IMG/VR virus record: IMGVR_UViG_3300022920_000004
Location: 1-64,000 of that record
Length of the DNA: 64,000 bases
Strand: one strand, 5' to 3'
Source: a virus
The number at the start of each line of letters is the position of its first letter. Position 1 is the first letter of the stretch. Position numbers and translations under genes: made by a program. The notes under the pieces were generated by a model. It made no database searches and was not told where the DNA came from. It saw only the letters and a program-made list of their open reading frames with translations. Shown here piece after piece: positions 28,001 to 34,666 of this stretch.

Positions 28001-28524
28001 AAGAAGGTTATTATACTACAACAGCAAGATTTTTATTACAAAATGTTATAAAGAATGCTAAAATACTTAATTTAAAAAGTATAATTTCTGATTATAATAA
28101 ACTTACTGATTATGATAAAGGTAATATTAAAAAAGCTAGTATAGAAGCTGTATTAGCTCAAGTAATTGGTATAGTTTCTACTTTACTAGCTCAAGCTGCA
28201 GATGAAGATGATGATGAATTAGTATTCTTTTTAGCATATGAATTAAGACGTTTAGAATCTGAATTATGGCAATTTAGAGATCCAAATGAAGCAGTTATGA
28301 TTACTAAATCTCCATTTGCATCATTACGTACATTAGAATCATCTATAAGTTTATTAGGTAGAATAGCAAGTCCTTCAAAATGGGCTGAAGAATATGAAAC
28401 TGGTAGAAGAAAAGGAGAAATGAAAATTACTAAATTAGTTCAAGATTTAGTTCCTTTATGGAATAGAACTGATATTAGTAATGAAGAGAAATTTAATTAT
28501 TTGGATAATGTATTAACTAAATAA
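25024..28524 (+). CDS. Giant vRNAP-partner/cargo protein
   Basis: A 1,166-residue protein that is the last gene of the rightward arm. It is joined to the vRNAP gene by a TAATG overlap, so the two are probably made in a fixed ratio. Residues about 58-82 read KFGDWENNP ... VNGEP, echoing the N-terminus of the vRNAP. Residues 90-500 are charged and helical. Near 740-770 there is a Gly-rich hydrophobic stretch (NGYTGMIGMSMNYHSALVNLAGGYAQ) and near 1,040-1,060 another (VLAQVIGIVSTLLAQAADEDDDE), both possible membrane-active parts. In crAss-like phages the cognate proteins accompany the polymerase into the cell. No enzymatic motif was seen. Confidence 0.6.
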   Translation: MACKIFRNKENEIVNVEAPNKKESLLYKAILESSEINGDKELAIRQWVTAYLDDFKKKFGDWENNPDEFVGDLDVNGEPTIEFFNKEYGKLFETIETGDKNILEVDEKWVESKKNIILKSITETVDDNYDSKIDLTTVEGKITKVYNKLQDTITHQFRLIKRLDGSGKDFQKNKQQRIEEFEKLTKTIENYRDVNKLKGVLTYLEHAQKSITTLENSLRKKDKSVDDIEQVIKNYESYKAIFNIIDDISELYHDSIRAGHISAKPDILKQINYIKSKHNNINGDISGLVKDYLRHTLNDIKNFPKVESKWKDTLEKEYNETVSKVYGSKGKTHKENWINEKLQEFKPQIQKDINKATDALIDNTAYDISGFAKNLMSGFEINSDIVQMFTSMALEVRDNIIADVTVVDGELDALFKEYNKTNGGYNPRKQFKDIIEVDSKGNHFFKGKYKTEFMEKHYELQNKYSEMSAIKEKLKDNRTDKTLIAELKGLKKITKALKDDLYISSHYKISKVHPKWLNDFSKVSESNMKVLNEAYNRLETANLNTNGFSSLIMDVGFVPDTLFYKLPSITASNFELVQSGNTKGLFVDKIKDLTTIKADDIGYATVKTNSSGEILKDLPIHFRNKIDSKTQSWDIFTMLKMESHNGIAYKHRAKKEIYMNMVIDMVSNKDFYVTKGTSVTKQFSKYAKHNKEVIKKGGSNIEDKLRDIMDTFMYDITKKDAGKLGPIDVQKLTGMINGYTGMIGMSMNYHSALVNLAGGYAQFIISAVAKDVISVKDLRKAFAVYHKNTVDNAKDLNSAGEDSFVSKINVMFDTFGGQQIGTESFIKDKGWKKFANMHGLTFMHSLGEHQLQSILTMAVLNSTKALDNNGSVIKEANKELTVLDAIKLEDGKLKMNPKLVYTSHSPLTKWEDGGRVQMQSKIKYKMMETLGRYDNNHKSEFEKTWLGSLLFMYKRYFLSMGVSRFRNIGHSIKDKDNIDDDLKFYSNANKRFEEGYYTTTARFLLQNVIKNAKILNLKSIISDYNKLTDYDKGNIKKASIEAVLAQVIGIVSTLLAQAADEDDDELVFFLAYELRRLESELWQFRDPNEAVMITKSPFASLRTLESSISLLGRIASPSKWAEEYETGRRKGEMKITKLVQDLVPLWNRTDISNEEKFNYLDNVLTK

Positions 28525-28545
28525 TAAAGGGTCTTAAAAAAATTT

Positions 28546-28589
28546 AAAAAGGGTGAATGTTACAAATAAATGTAGCGTTCACCCTTTTT
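28546..28589. terminator. Bidirectional intrinsic terminator between the converging arms
   Basis: Arms 28546-28564 and 28571-28589 pair over 19 bp (core AAAAAGGGTGAA/TTCACCCTTTTT, continued by an inner 7-bp stretch with G-U wobbles) around a 6-nt AATAAA loop. A-runs on one side and T-runs on the other give U tails in both directions. It ends the late transcript (gene ending 28,524) and the early transcript (gene ending 28,594). Confidence 0.9.
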
Positions 28590-28593
28590 TGTT

Positions 28594-29454
28594 TTAAAAA
28601 ATATATCTTATTTGATTCCAAGGTATTATACTATTATGTAATTTTTTAAAAGAATCAACATATTTATTTTTATTTTGCCATTTATATCTTAAATTTTCAG
28701 AACCATAAGAACTGACTTTAGATTCTTGTTTATCAGGTTGCCACAATAATTCTTCAGCTTCAGGATTATGGATTAAATTATATTCATGCATTTTTTTATT
28801 ATGTGTTAATAATATAACTTCTGATAATACATAAGGTTTAATTTCATCTAATACAATATCATTTACTAAATTAAATAATTCTTCATATAATTTTTTAGTA
28901 TGAGGTAAAATAATAACTGGGCTAAAATTTATATGTACATCATAACCAGCTTTATAAAAAGTATTAATAGCTTTAATTCTATCAATAATTAAGCTAGTAT
29001 TAGGTTCTAATATATTAGATAATTCTTGGGGCATTAAACTAAATCTAATTCTTATTTTACGTAAAGGATTAAAATTTAATAAATTATTATTAACATTTTT
29101 AGTTGCAAATGTTCCAAAAACATTATCATTATTTTTAAAAAAATTAAATATTTTTGTCCAATCATGATATTTAGCATGTAATGCAAAATCTTCATTACAA
29201 GATAAATCATAAGTCCAATATTTATTATGAGTTTGATTAGGTTTTTTAACACCTAATGTATTTACATGTTCATAAATACTATTAATTATATCATCTGTAT
29301 TTGTAGCAATTGTAAGACCTTTATTTACATGCCTTCTCATATAACAATAAGCACATTTATATAAACAACCGTAACCAAAAGATGGTGTTATATAATCACT
29401 ACTTCTTCCACTATATCTAATTTTTAATGATTTTCTTATTACACTTTTAATCAT
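28594..29454 (-). CDS. Radical SAM enzyme, spore photoproduct lyase-like
   Basis: A 286-residue protein with the radical SAM cluster motif CLYKCAYC (C30-x3-C34-x2-C37), immediately after a YGC segment as in the SplB branch. The KYWTYDLSCNEDFALH block and the FGTFATKN segment follow in the order expected for SPL-like TIM-barrel proteins. Spore photoproduct lyase repairs a UV thymine dimer using S-adenosylmethionine and a 4Fe-4S cluster. The SPL C-terminal substrate Cys is not obvious here, so a related radical reaction on nucleic acid or protein is possible. It is the last gene of the leftward arm, ending at the bidirectional terminator. Confidence 0.65.
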   Translation of the reverse strand: MIKSVIRKSLKIRYSGRSSDYITPSFGYGCLYKCAYCYMRRHVNKGLTIATNTDDIINSIYEHVNTLGVKKPNQTHNKYWTYDLSCNEDFALHAKYHDWTKIFNFFKNNDNVFGTFATKNVNNNLLNFNPLRKIRIRFSLMPQELSNILEPNTSLIIDRIKAINTFYKAGYDVHINFSPVIILPHTKKLYEELFNLVNDIVLDEIKPYVLSEVILLTHNKKMHEYNLIHNPEAEELLWQPDKQESKVSSYGSENLRYKWQNKNKYVDSFKKLHNSIIPWNQIRYIF

Positions 29455-29470
29455 ATTATTATTTTAAATA

Positions 29471-29506
29471 AAAAAAGTAGCTACAAATTAATGTAACTAC
29501 TTTTTT
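29471..29506 (-). terminator. Intrinsic terminator after the nadV/small membrane protein unit
   Basis: Arms 29471-29485 and 29492-29506 form a 15-bp stem with a 6-nt loop. In minus-strand RNA the single mismatch becomes a G-U pair, and the stem ends in a U run, so the minus direction is favoured. It separates the NAD-salvage genes from the radical SAM gene. Confidence 0.75.
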
Positions 29507-29516
29507 AATAATTTAA

Positions 29517-29630
29517 CTATTTTAACATTAACATTATAAAATACCCTAATGCTAATAATATAATTTCTATACTCATAGATATTCCTATAAACATAGAAAT
29601 TCCTCTTAAAAAATTTGATTTATTTTTCAT
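29517..29630 (-). CDS. Small single-span membrane protein
   Basis: A 37-codon ORF (MKNKSNFLRGISMFIGISMS...) with a basic N-terminus followed by a hydrophobic helix covering about residues 11-36. The ATG overlaps the nadV stop by 1 base (TAATG), so it is translationally coupled to nadV, and the transcript ends at the following terminator. The function is unknown. Its tight link to the NAD genes suggests a membrane partner or an independent anti-host microprotein. Confidence 0.5.
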   Translation of the reverse strand: MKNKSNFLRGISMFIGISMSIEIILLALGYFIMLMLK

Positions 29631-31231
29631 TATAAATTATTTATTTTATTTCTAATTTCAGTTAAAGTAATTTGATTATAAAATTTACCATCTTCAAATA
29701 TTACTTTTAAAAAACCTTGGTTTTCTTCATCCCAAGAAACTTGATCTTTTAATAAATAAGAATATTCATCTATAGCATCAGAAGTTTTTTCAACTTTTAA
29801 TAAACCTTTAGCTGATTTTTTAGTACCATCATCTGTAATAGGATCTTTGAAAATATTAATACCTTCTGTAAATCCAATTCTTCCATTATTTGATAAATGA
29901 GTAACTTCTTGATAAGTAGATTTCATTGCAAAACCAAATGTATCTCTAGTATTAAATTGATAAGTAAAACTACCAATACCAGCAACCCAATTTGTAGATG
30001 CAAATCCTTTAGCTTCTAATCTAGTATTAATTTCTTCAAATCTTTCTAAATTAATAGCATCTCCATAAATCATTCTAATTGATGGATGTAATACTTTATA
30101 ACCTTGGGCATTGGTTGTCCCACCAAATATATCCCAAAGTAATTCTATTACTCCTTTATGTTTAGATTTTAAACCTTCGCCTCCATAATCAACTCTTTCA
30201 CGTTTAGTTAATCCTCTACCACAAATAATATCAGCAGGATTACCACTGTCAGGTCTAATTACAACTGGTCCACCAGTTCTAGACATAATTTGTTCTTTCA
30301 ACTGTGGTAAAACTTCTGTAATTAATTTCCATAAATCAAAACCATCAGATACTATACCTAAAGGTCCTGTTGGAAATCTTTCAATTAAAGTTTTAACATA
30401 ATTATAATCAGTACTTTCTTTATGATAATAAGCACATTGAATAGAATGTTCTGTTGCTGGTATTGAACCAACTACAAATTCTTTTTCATCATAATACTCT
30501 CTAGCGGCATGAATTACAGGTAAACTATCTGAACCTAAAAATGATACAGCATGTCCTAAACCACTACTCATTGTAGCATATAAAGAATCCATACCTCTCA
30601 TAGAAAAATCGTGACAACCATATTGACTATGAAAATCATTACCTTTATCAGTTTTAGCAATCCATTTGTCATTAAGCTTTTTAAACTCATAACCTAATGT
30701 TGCAGATGTCATTGGTTTCCATAATAAATTAGAAATCATTGTTTCTAAGAAATTAGTTACCCAAGCAAATTCTGGTAATGTATTGTAAATTGTTAATACA
30801 GGAACTCCCATTGGGCAAAATTCACCTTCTGGTAAAGCTTTTACTTTAATAGGTAAATATCCTAAATCCCATAATGCTTCAATTTTAGATACATCATAAT
30901 CTGTATTAGAATACATTGAATATTCTTTTTTAATATTACCACATATTTCATTTTTAAGACTAAGAACAGCTTTTTCATATTCTTTATCCAATGAAATATC
31001 AGCAATAGTTTGTAAGTAATCTGTCATAAAGAAGTTTTCTTTAAAATTACTAACAATTTCTCTAATTGTCATTTGTGTTCCAAACACTAATACTTCATTA
31101 CACCCTTTAGGAGCGTATTTATTGCTCCTAGGTGTAAAGTTACTATAAATCATAGATGTTCCTTCAGGAGACATCTTTCCATGGTGAATTTTATACCCAT
31201 CCACACATAAAAAAGGGTTTATATTTTTCAT
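29630..31231 (-). CDS. nadV: Nicotinamide phosphoribosyltransferase-like enzyme (NadV/NAMPT; NARP1 Namat candidate)
   Basis: A 533-residue NAMPT-family protein. Recognisable are VDGYKIHHGKM at the N-terminus, GSIPATEHS (equivalent of the catalytic His region, near residue 255), GIVSDGFDLW, VVIRPDSGNPADI (PRPP/phosphate binding) and IYGDAINLERFEEI. NAMPT makes NMN from nicotinamide and PRPP. In the phage NARP1 pathway a NAMPT homologue instead joins nicotinamide to ADPR-pyrophosphate, giving NAD+ directly. A PRPP-synthetase-like gene lies 0.6 kb upstream in the same transcript and no NMN adenylyltransferase is visible, which favours NARP1. Its ATG overlaps the end of the HNH gene by 4 bases (ATGA). 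Confidence 0.85.
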   Translation of the reverse strand: MKNINPFLCVDGYKIHHGKMSPEGTSMIYSNFTPRSNKYAPKGCNEVLVFGTQMTIREIVSNFKENFFMTDYLQTIADISLDKEYEKAVLSLKNEICGNIKKEYSMYSNTDYDVSKIEALWDLGYLPIKVKALPEGEFCPMGVPVLTIYNTLPEFAWVTNFLETMISNLLWKPMTSATLGYEFKKLNDKWIAKTDKGNDFHSQYGCHDFSMRGMDSLYATMSSGLGHAVSFLGSDSLPVIHAAREYYDEKEFVVGSIPATEHSIQCAYYHKESTDYNYVKTLIERFPTGPLGIVSDGFDLWKLITEVLPQLKEQIMSRTGGPVVIRPDSGNPADIICGRGLTKRERVDYGGEGLKSKHKGVIELLWDIFGGTTNAQGYKVLHPSIRMIYGDAINLERFEEINTRLEAKGFASTNWVAGIGSFTYQFNTRDTFGFAMKSTYQEVTHLSNNGRIGFTEGINIFKDPITDDGTKKSAKGLLKVEKTSDAIDEYSYLLKDQVSWDEENQGFLKVIFEDGKFYNQITLTEIRNKINNL

Positions 31232-31710
31232 TTTTTATATTTTTTTAAATAATTAATCGCACAATTTAATGCTTCTATATCATCATTAAATTGTCCTATA
31301 CCTTTATTACAACTACTGCATAATAAACCTCTTACTTCGCCTGTGTTATGACAGTGATCTACTGATAATACTTTATTTCTATAATGAGTTTCTTGCTTTG
31401 AACATATTGCACAAACAAAGTTGTGTTCTTCAGCCATTGTATTATATTCTTCAAGTGTTATTCCATAACTTCTTTTTAAATGAGCTCTTCTATTTATAAG
31501 AACTCCTTTTGGAGAATTATAATAAGCATCTCGTTTATCTTTTTTTCTTAGATTACGAGCTTTAGCTTTTTCAGGATTATTAGAATGTATTTCTCTAGCT
31601 CTTGCATTTTTACACTCTTTACAAGTATTTCTTCTACCATCAGGTCTTTGATTATCAATACCAAATTCTTCTACGTATTTATTGTCGCCACAAATATTAC
31701 ATTTTTTCAT
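31228..31710 (-). CDS. HNH endonuclease, endonuclease VII-like (free-standing homing type)
   Basis: A 160-residue protein. An N-terminal CxxC...CxxC zinc ribbon (CNIC ... CKEC, residues 4-34) is followed by a basic linker. The C-terminal nuclease domain has CAIC, then LSVDHCHNTGEVRGLLCSSC, the typical recombination-endonuclease-VII/HNH core with zinc Cys pairs and the DH metal/catalytic residues. Such small HNH genes are often mobile homing endonucleases. Here it separates a 14-codon duplicate of the nadV start (31767-31811) from intact nadV, which is physical evidence of insertion. It overlaps nadV by ATGA. Confidence 0.85.
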   Translation of the reverse strand: MKKCNICGDNKYVEEFGIDNQRPDGRRNTCKECKNARAREIHSNNPEKAKARNLRKKDKRDAYYNSPKGVLINRRAHLKRSYGITLEEYNTMAEEHNFVCAICSKQETHYRNKVLSVDHCHNTGEVRGLLCSSCNKGIGQFNDDIEALNCAINYLKKYKK

Positions 31711-31766
31711 ACTGCAATATACAACAAATAATTCATAATACCAAATAAAATGATGGTTATTTTAAA

Positions 31767-31811
31767 TTATTTATAGCCATCAACAGCTAAAAATGGATTA
31801 ATTTGTTTCAT
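31767..31811 (-). pseudogene. Duplicated 5' fragment of nadV (insertion scar)
   Basis: Fourteen codons reading MKQINPFLAVDGYK followed by TAA. Intact nadV begins MKNINPFLCVDGYK, so 12 of 14 residues are identical. Homology stops exactly where the stop appears. The HNH gene lies between this fragment and nadV, so this is best explained as the original nadV start left behind when the HNH gene arrived with, or was repaired by, a second copy of the nadV 5' end. It may still be translated, as it keeps the leader after the Prs gene. Confidence 0.8.
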
Positions 31812-31812
31812 A

Positions 31813-32667
31813 TTAAAATAATTTTATAATTTCTAAATTGTTTGGGGTATAACCAACTTTACCATCAACCCATATACCTGTTTTTTCACAACTATATTTA
31901 TCAAACTTACTATTAGTATTAAAAACCTTATCAAAGTAATTAGTTACAGGGTCTTTACCTAAATTCTGTACAGTCATATGACTTACAGCTAAGTATAATT
32001 TACCACAATTTCTTTCTCTAAGTAGTTTAGATAAACCTTTAAATGTTCCTCCATATACAGATATATCATCTATAATAAGAATATCTTTACCCTTAAAATC
32101 TTGTCTATCAACTAATTGTTTCATTCTTGTTTCAGAATGTCCAGTCAATCTAGCCTTACTAGCAGAATAGGTTTCTCCTTTCCAACCAATCTTATCACAA
32201 AGTTTCATTAAAGGTTTAAAACCTCCTGCATCTGAAGACATTAAAATTAAATCTTCAGTATTAAATGTAATATTATCAAAAACTTCTTTAACAAACTCAC
32301 TGTTATCAATAATTTCTACATTATCCATTAAAGCTTCTACAACTTCAGGATTATGTGGATGAAATATTTTAAAATCAGCATTCATAGAGTTTAATCTTTT
32401 TAATACTATTTTTAAACCACTACTTTGATTATCATTAAATCTTCTATCTGCTTGAGCATCTAATAGATTAGGTATTGTAATTAATGGTTCTAAACCATTA
32501 TGATTATACACATCTATAATTTGTTCTAAATGATGTAAATCTTCATAAGTATTAGTTTTAAAAGTAAATTTCATAGGATAATTTCCTCCTGTATCCCAAC
32601 TACTTTCTTCTACAATATTTTCTAATACTACATAACTTGTTCCATCTGGATATTTATTTATTTTCAT
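31813..32667 (-). CDS. Ribose-phosphate pyrophosphokinase-like protein (NARP1 Adps candidate)
   Basis: A 284-residue protein of the phosphoribosyltransferase fold. SSDAGGFKPL corresponds to the SPDAGG loop of PRPP synthetases. KARLTGHSETR follows, then the phosphate/PRPP-binding IIDDISVYGGTFKGL. It is somewhat shorter than bacterial PrsA and divergent at the N-terminus. Classical function: pyrophosphoryl transfer from ATP to ribose 5-phosphate. In NARP1 the phage homologue uses ADP-ribose as acceptor, feeding the NAMPT-like enzyme. The adjacent nadV fits either PRPP supply or ADPR-pyrophosphate supply. It is coupled to the upstream gene by TAATG. Confidence 0.75.
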   Translation of the reverse strand: MKINKYPDGTSYVVLENIVEESSWDTGGNYPMKFTFKTNTYEDLHHLEQIIDVYNHNGLEPLITIPNLLDAQADRRFNDNQSSGLKIVLKRLNSMNADFKIFHPHNPEVVEALMDNVEIIDNSEFVKEVFDNITFNTEDLILMSSDAGGFKPLMKLCDKIGWKGETYSASKARLTGHSETRMKQLVDRQDFKGKDILIIDDISVYGGTFKGLSKLLRERNCGKLYLAVSHMTVQNLGKDPVTNYFDKVFNTNSKFDKYSCEKTGIWVDGKVGYTPNNLEIIKLF

Positions 32668-32969
32668 TATTTTTTATTTTCAATCATAATATTATAAGTC
32701 TTCTCAAATATCTTTGGTTCACAAGGATAATATTCACCTTCAACACCTCTAATAATTATATAACCTTCTGGTACATTGTAAGAAGCACCTTCTAAAGTTT
32801 TAACTTTTAATTCTACATTATATATTGTATTAATACCTTTTGATATAAAATTTTTTTCAAAACTATCTCCAAATGATTCAACCCAATCAGCTAAATCATA
32901 ATCTTTAGGGTTTTCCCATTTAAACCAATCTATTAATACTGGCTTTTTTGTTGCTGTTCCGTAATTCAT
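32667..32969 (-). CDS. Conserved phage protein of unknown function (PGxYIIRGVxGEYYPC type)
   Basis: A 100-residue acidic protein whose C-terminal half (VPEGYIIIRGVEGEYYPCEPKIFEKTYN) matches a widespread family of small phage proteins of unknown role. It has TAATG junctions with both neighbours, placing it firmly in the NAD-gene operon. No catalytic motif was seen. Confidence 0.6.
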   Translation of the reverse strand: MNYGTATKKPVLIDWFKWENPKDYDLADWVESFGDSFEKNFISKGINTIYNVELKVKTLEGASYNVPEGYIIIRGVEGEYYPCEPKIFEKTYNIMIENKK

Positions 32970-33253
32970 TATCTTTCTCCTTTTTTATGATTAATTCTAT
33001 AAAATTCATGTTCATATAAATCCTCATCTAATTCAGGACAATATCCAATATAACCATCTACTATACTAGGGTAAACATACTCATCAGTTCTATTACATCT
33101 ACCTATTGGTCTATTTACACATAATCTAATATTACCAGATTTATCGTGTGTAATATGTACAAAATCTCTTAGTTGCTCATCTGTAACAACTGCATCATCT
33201 TTAAATCCTTTTTGATTCGCAAATTCTCTTAAATCTTTAAATGTTAAACTCAT
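32969..33253 (-). CDS. Hypothetical protein
   Basis: A 94-residue acidic protein of unknown function. A helical N-terminus (FKDLREFANQ) precedes a beta-rich middle with CNRPIGRCN and IGYCPE. The three spaced Cys could bind a metal, but no complete ligand set is clear. It is coupled to its neighbours: TAATG at 32969, and a 1-base gap to the helicase. Confidence 0.5.
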   Translation of the reverse strand: MSLTFKDLREFANQKGFKDDAVVTDEQLRDFVHITHDKSGNIRLCVNRPIGRCNRTDEYVYPSIVDGYIGYCPELDEDLYEHEFYRINHKKGER

Positions 33254-33254
33254 T

Positions 33255-34505
33255 TTATTTTATTTTATTTATACAATCTTCAATATTGTTACAATAAATC
33301 ATATTTAAGTTATTTAAATTCTCAAACATTTTATTAAACCATACTTCTTCTTGTGTTTCTTTAGTTACTATTATAAATACTTTACCAATAGTTCCATCAT
33401 CTCTTAAACGTCCTAAACGTTGCTTTAAATCCAATTCTTTAGAGAAGTAAGACATTATTATACAATTATCTAAATCCTTTAAATTAGCTCCTTGTTTAAG
33501 CTTTTTAAATGAACCTATAATTTGTATTCTATCATTGTCAAAATCATCTCTAATTTTATTATTTATATCATCTTTATTTCTAGAAGATACTACATTTTTA
33601 GTAACTTGTAATAAAGCATCTATATCATTACCAAATATAATTGTTTTACCTTTAACATATTTAAGTAATTCTCTTACAATTGGTATTTTAGAAGGTAATT
33701 TATATAATAATTTACTTCTTCTAGCTGCTGCATTTCTAATTTTAGCAGATTTAATTCCTTCAGACTTACTAATTCTAGATTGGTAAGCACTATTACTTTC
33801 ATTACTTCCTTTGCTATAATCTATAAATTCACTAACATTTTTAGTAAATACTTTATTCCAATAATCGTAAGCAGCTTGTTCAGTTTGCTTAAATGGTCGT
33901 AATTTACTTCCTGCAGATATACTTTTATCTTTATTATTTAGTTGGTTATATATAACATATATATCTAATTGTCTAGATGTACCATCTTTTAAACCATCAT
34001 CTAAAGAATAAGTAAAACATATTGGTGCAATGTCGTTTAAAATATCTATTTTAAAGCGTTTTATACTATCATAATATGTTTCCTTATCAATTGTAGCAGA
34101 TAAGCCTATAATAGCCTTAAAATGGTTGTTATAGTATAATTTAGAGTATTCTACAGAACAAAGTTCATGCACTTCATCCATTATAGCTAAACCAATTTTT
34201 TTATCTTTCCATTTATAAGCTCCTTGATATGTTTTAAAGTGTAAATTATAATCTTCTAATACATTTCTATCAAAGATTTCATTATATAATTTTATTTGCT
34301 TAACTAAATCTAATTTCCTATCTGTTACTTCAGCAAAGAAATAATGTTCTATACTCCAATCTCTAGGCATTTCATATAAAGCGTGTAAAGCTAAAAACGT
34401 TTTACCAATTCCAGTAGAAATTTCAACAGAACCTTTTTTACCATTTTCTAACCAAGCTTTTAATGCTGCTTTTTGAATTATATCTTTTTTTAATATATTA
34501 GTCAT
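33255..34505 (-). CDS. SF2 DEAD/DEAH-box helicase (UvsW/RecG-like remodelling type)
   Basis: A 416-residue superfamily 2 helicase. Motif I ISTGIGKTF lies near residues 29-37, motif II MDEVH (a DEAD-box variant) near 110-114, motif III GLSATID near 133-139, and motif VI KQRLGRLR near 365-372. The size fits small phage UvsW-like branch-migration helicases or ResIII-type proteins. There is no fused nuclease. It could restart stalled forks or resolve recombination intermediates together with the RusA-like resolvase. The start overlaps the end of the upstream 39-codon gene by 8 bases. Confidence 0.78.
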   Translation of the reverse strand: MTNILKKDIIQKAALKAWLENGKKGSVEISTGIGKTFLALHALYEMPRDWSIEHYFFAEVTDRKLDLVKQIKLYNEIFDRNVLEDYNLHFKTYQGAYKWKDKKIGLAIMDEVHELCSVEYSKLYYNNHFKAIIGLSATIDKETYYDSIKRFKIDILNDIAPICFTYSLDDGLKDGTSRQLDIYVIYNQLNNKDKSISAGSKLRPFKQTEQAAYDYWNKVFTKNVSEFIDYSKGSNESNSAYQSRISKSEGIKSAKIRNAAARRSKLLYKLPSKIPIVRELLKYVKGKTIIFGNDIDALLQVTKNVVSSRNKDDINNKIRDDFDNDRIQIIGSFKKLKQGANLKDLDNCIIMSYFSKELDLKQRLGRLRDDGTIGKVFIIVTKETQEEVWFNKMFENLNNLNMIYCNNIEDCINKIK

Positions 34506-34617
34506 TTAACTTTTTTAAATATTCATTCCATTCATCAGTAACATCAGTGTCTCCCTGATATCCAATTCTAATATTATTCATACCATCTCTATATAAAAAA
34601 CTTGGTAATTCTTTCAT
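34498..34617 (-). CDS. Small hypothetical protein (39 aa)
   Basis: A 39-codon acidic ORF (MKELPSFLYRDGMNNIRIGY...) whose stop lies 8 bases inside the next gene (ATGACTAA). This is the same overlap style as other real junctions here. An A-rich leader precedes the ATG. The function is unknown. Confidence 0.45.
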   Translation of the reverse strand: MKELPSFLYRDGMNNIRIGYQGDTDVTDEWNEYLKKLND

Positions 34618-34634
34618 ATTTTTATTTATTTAAA

Positions 34635-34658
34635 AAGGGTGACTTTTACATCACCCTT
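34635..34658 (-). terminator. Intrinsic terminator after the ribonucleotide reductase operon
   Basis: An 8-bp stem (34635-34642 with 34651-34658, AAGGGTGA/TCACCCTT) with an 8-nt loop ends in a U run in minus-strand RNA, just past the NrdA stop at 34667. The stem core GGGTGA is the same as in the arm-end terminator at 28546-28589. Confidence 0.75.
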
Positions 34659-34666
34659 ATTGTTAA

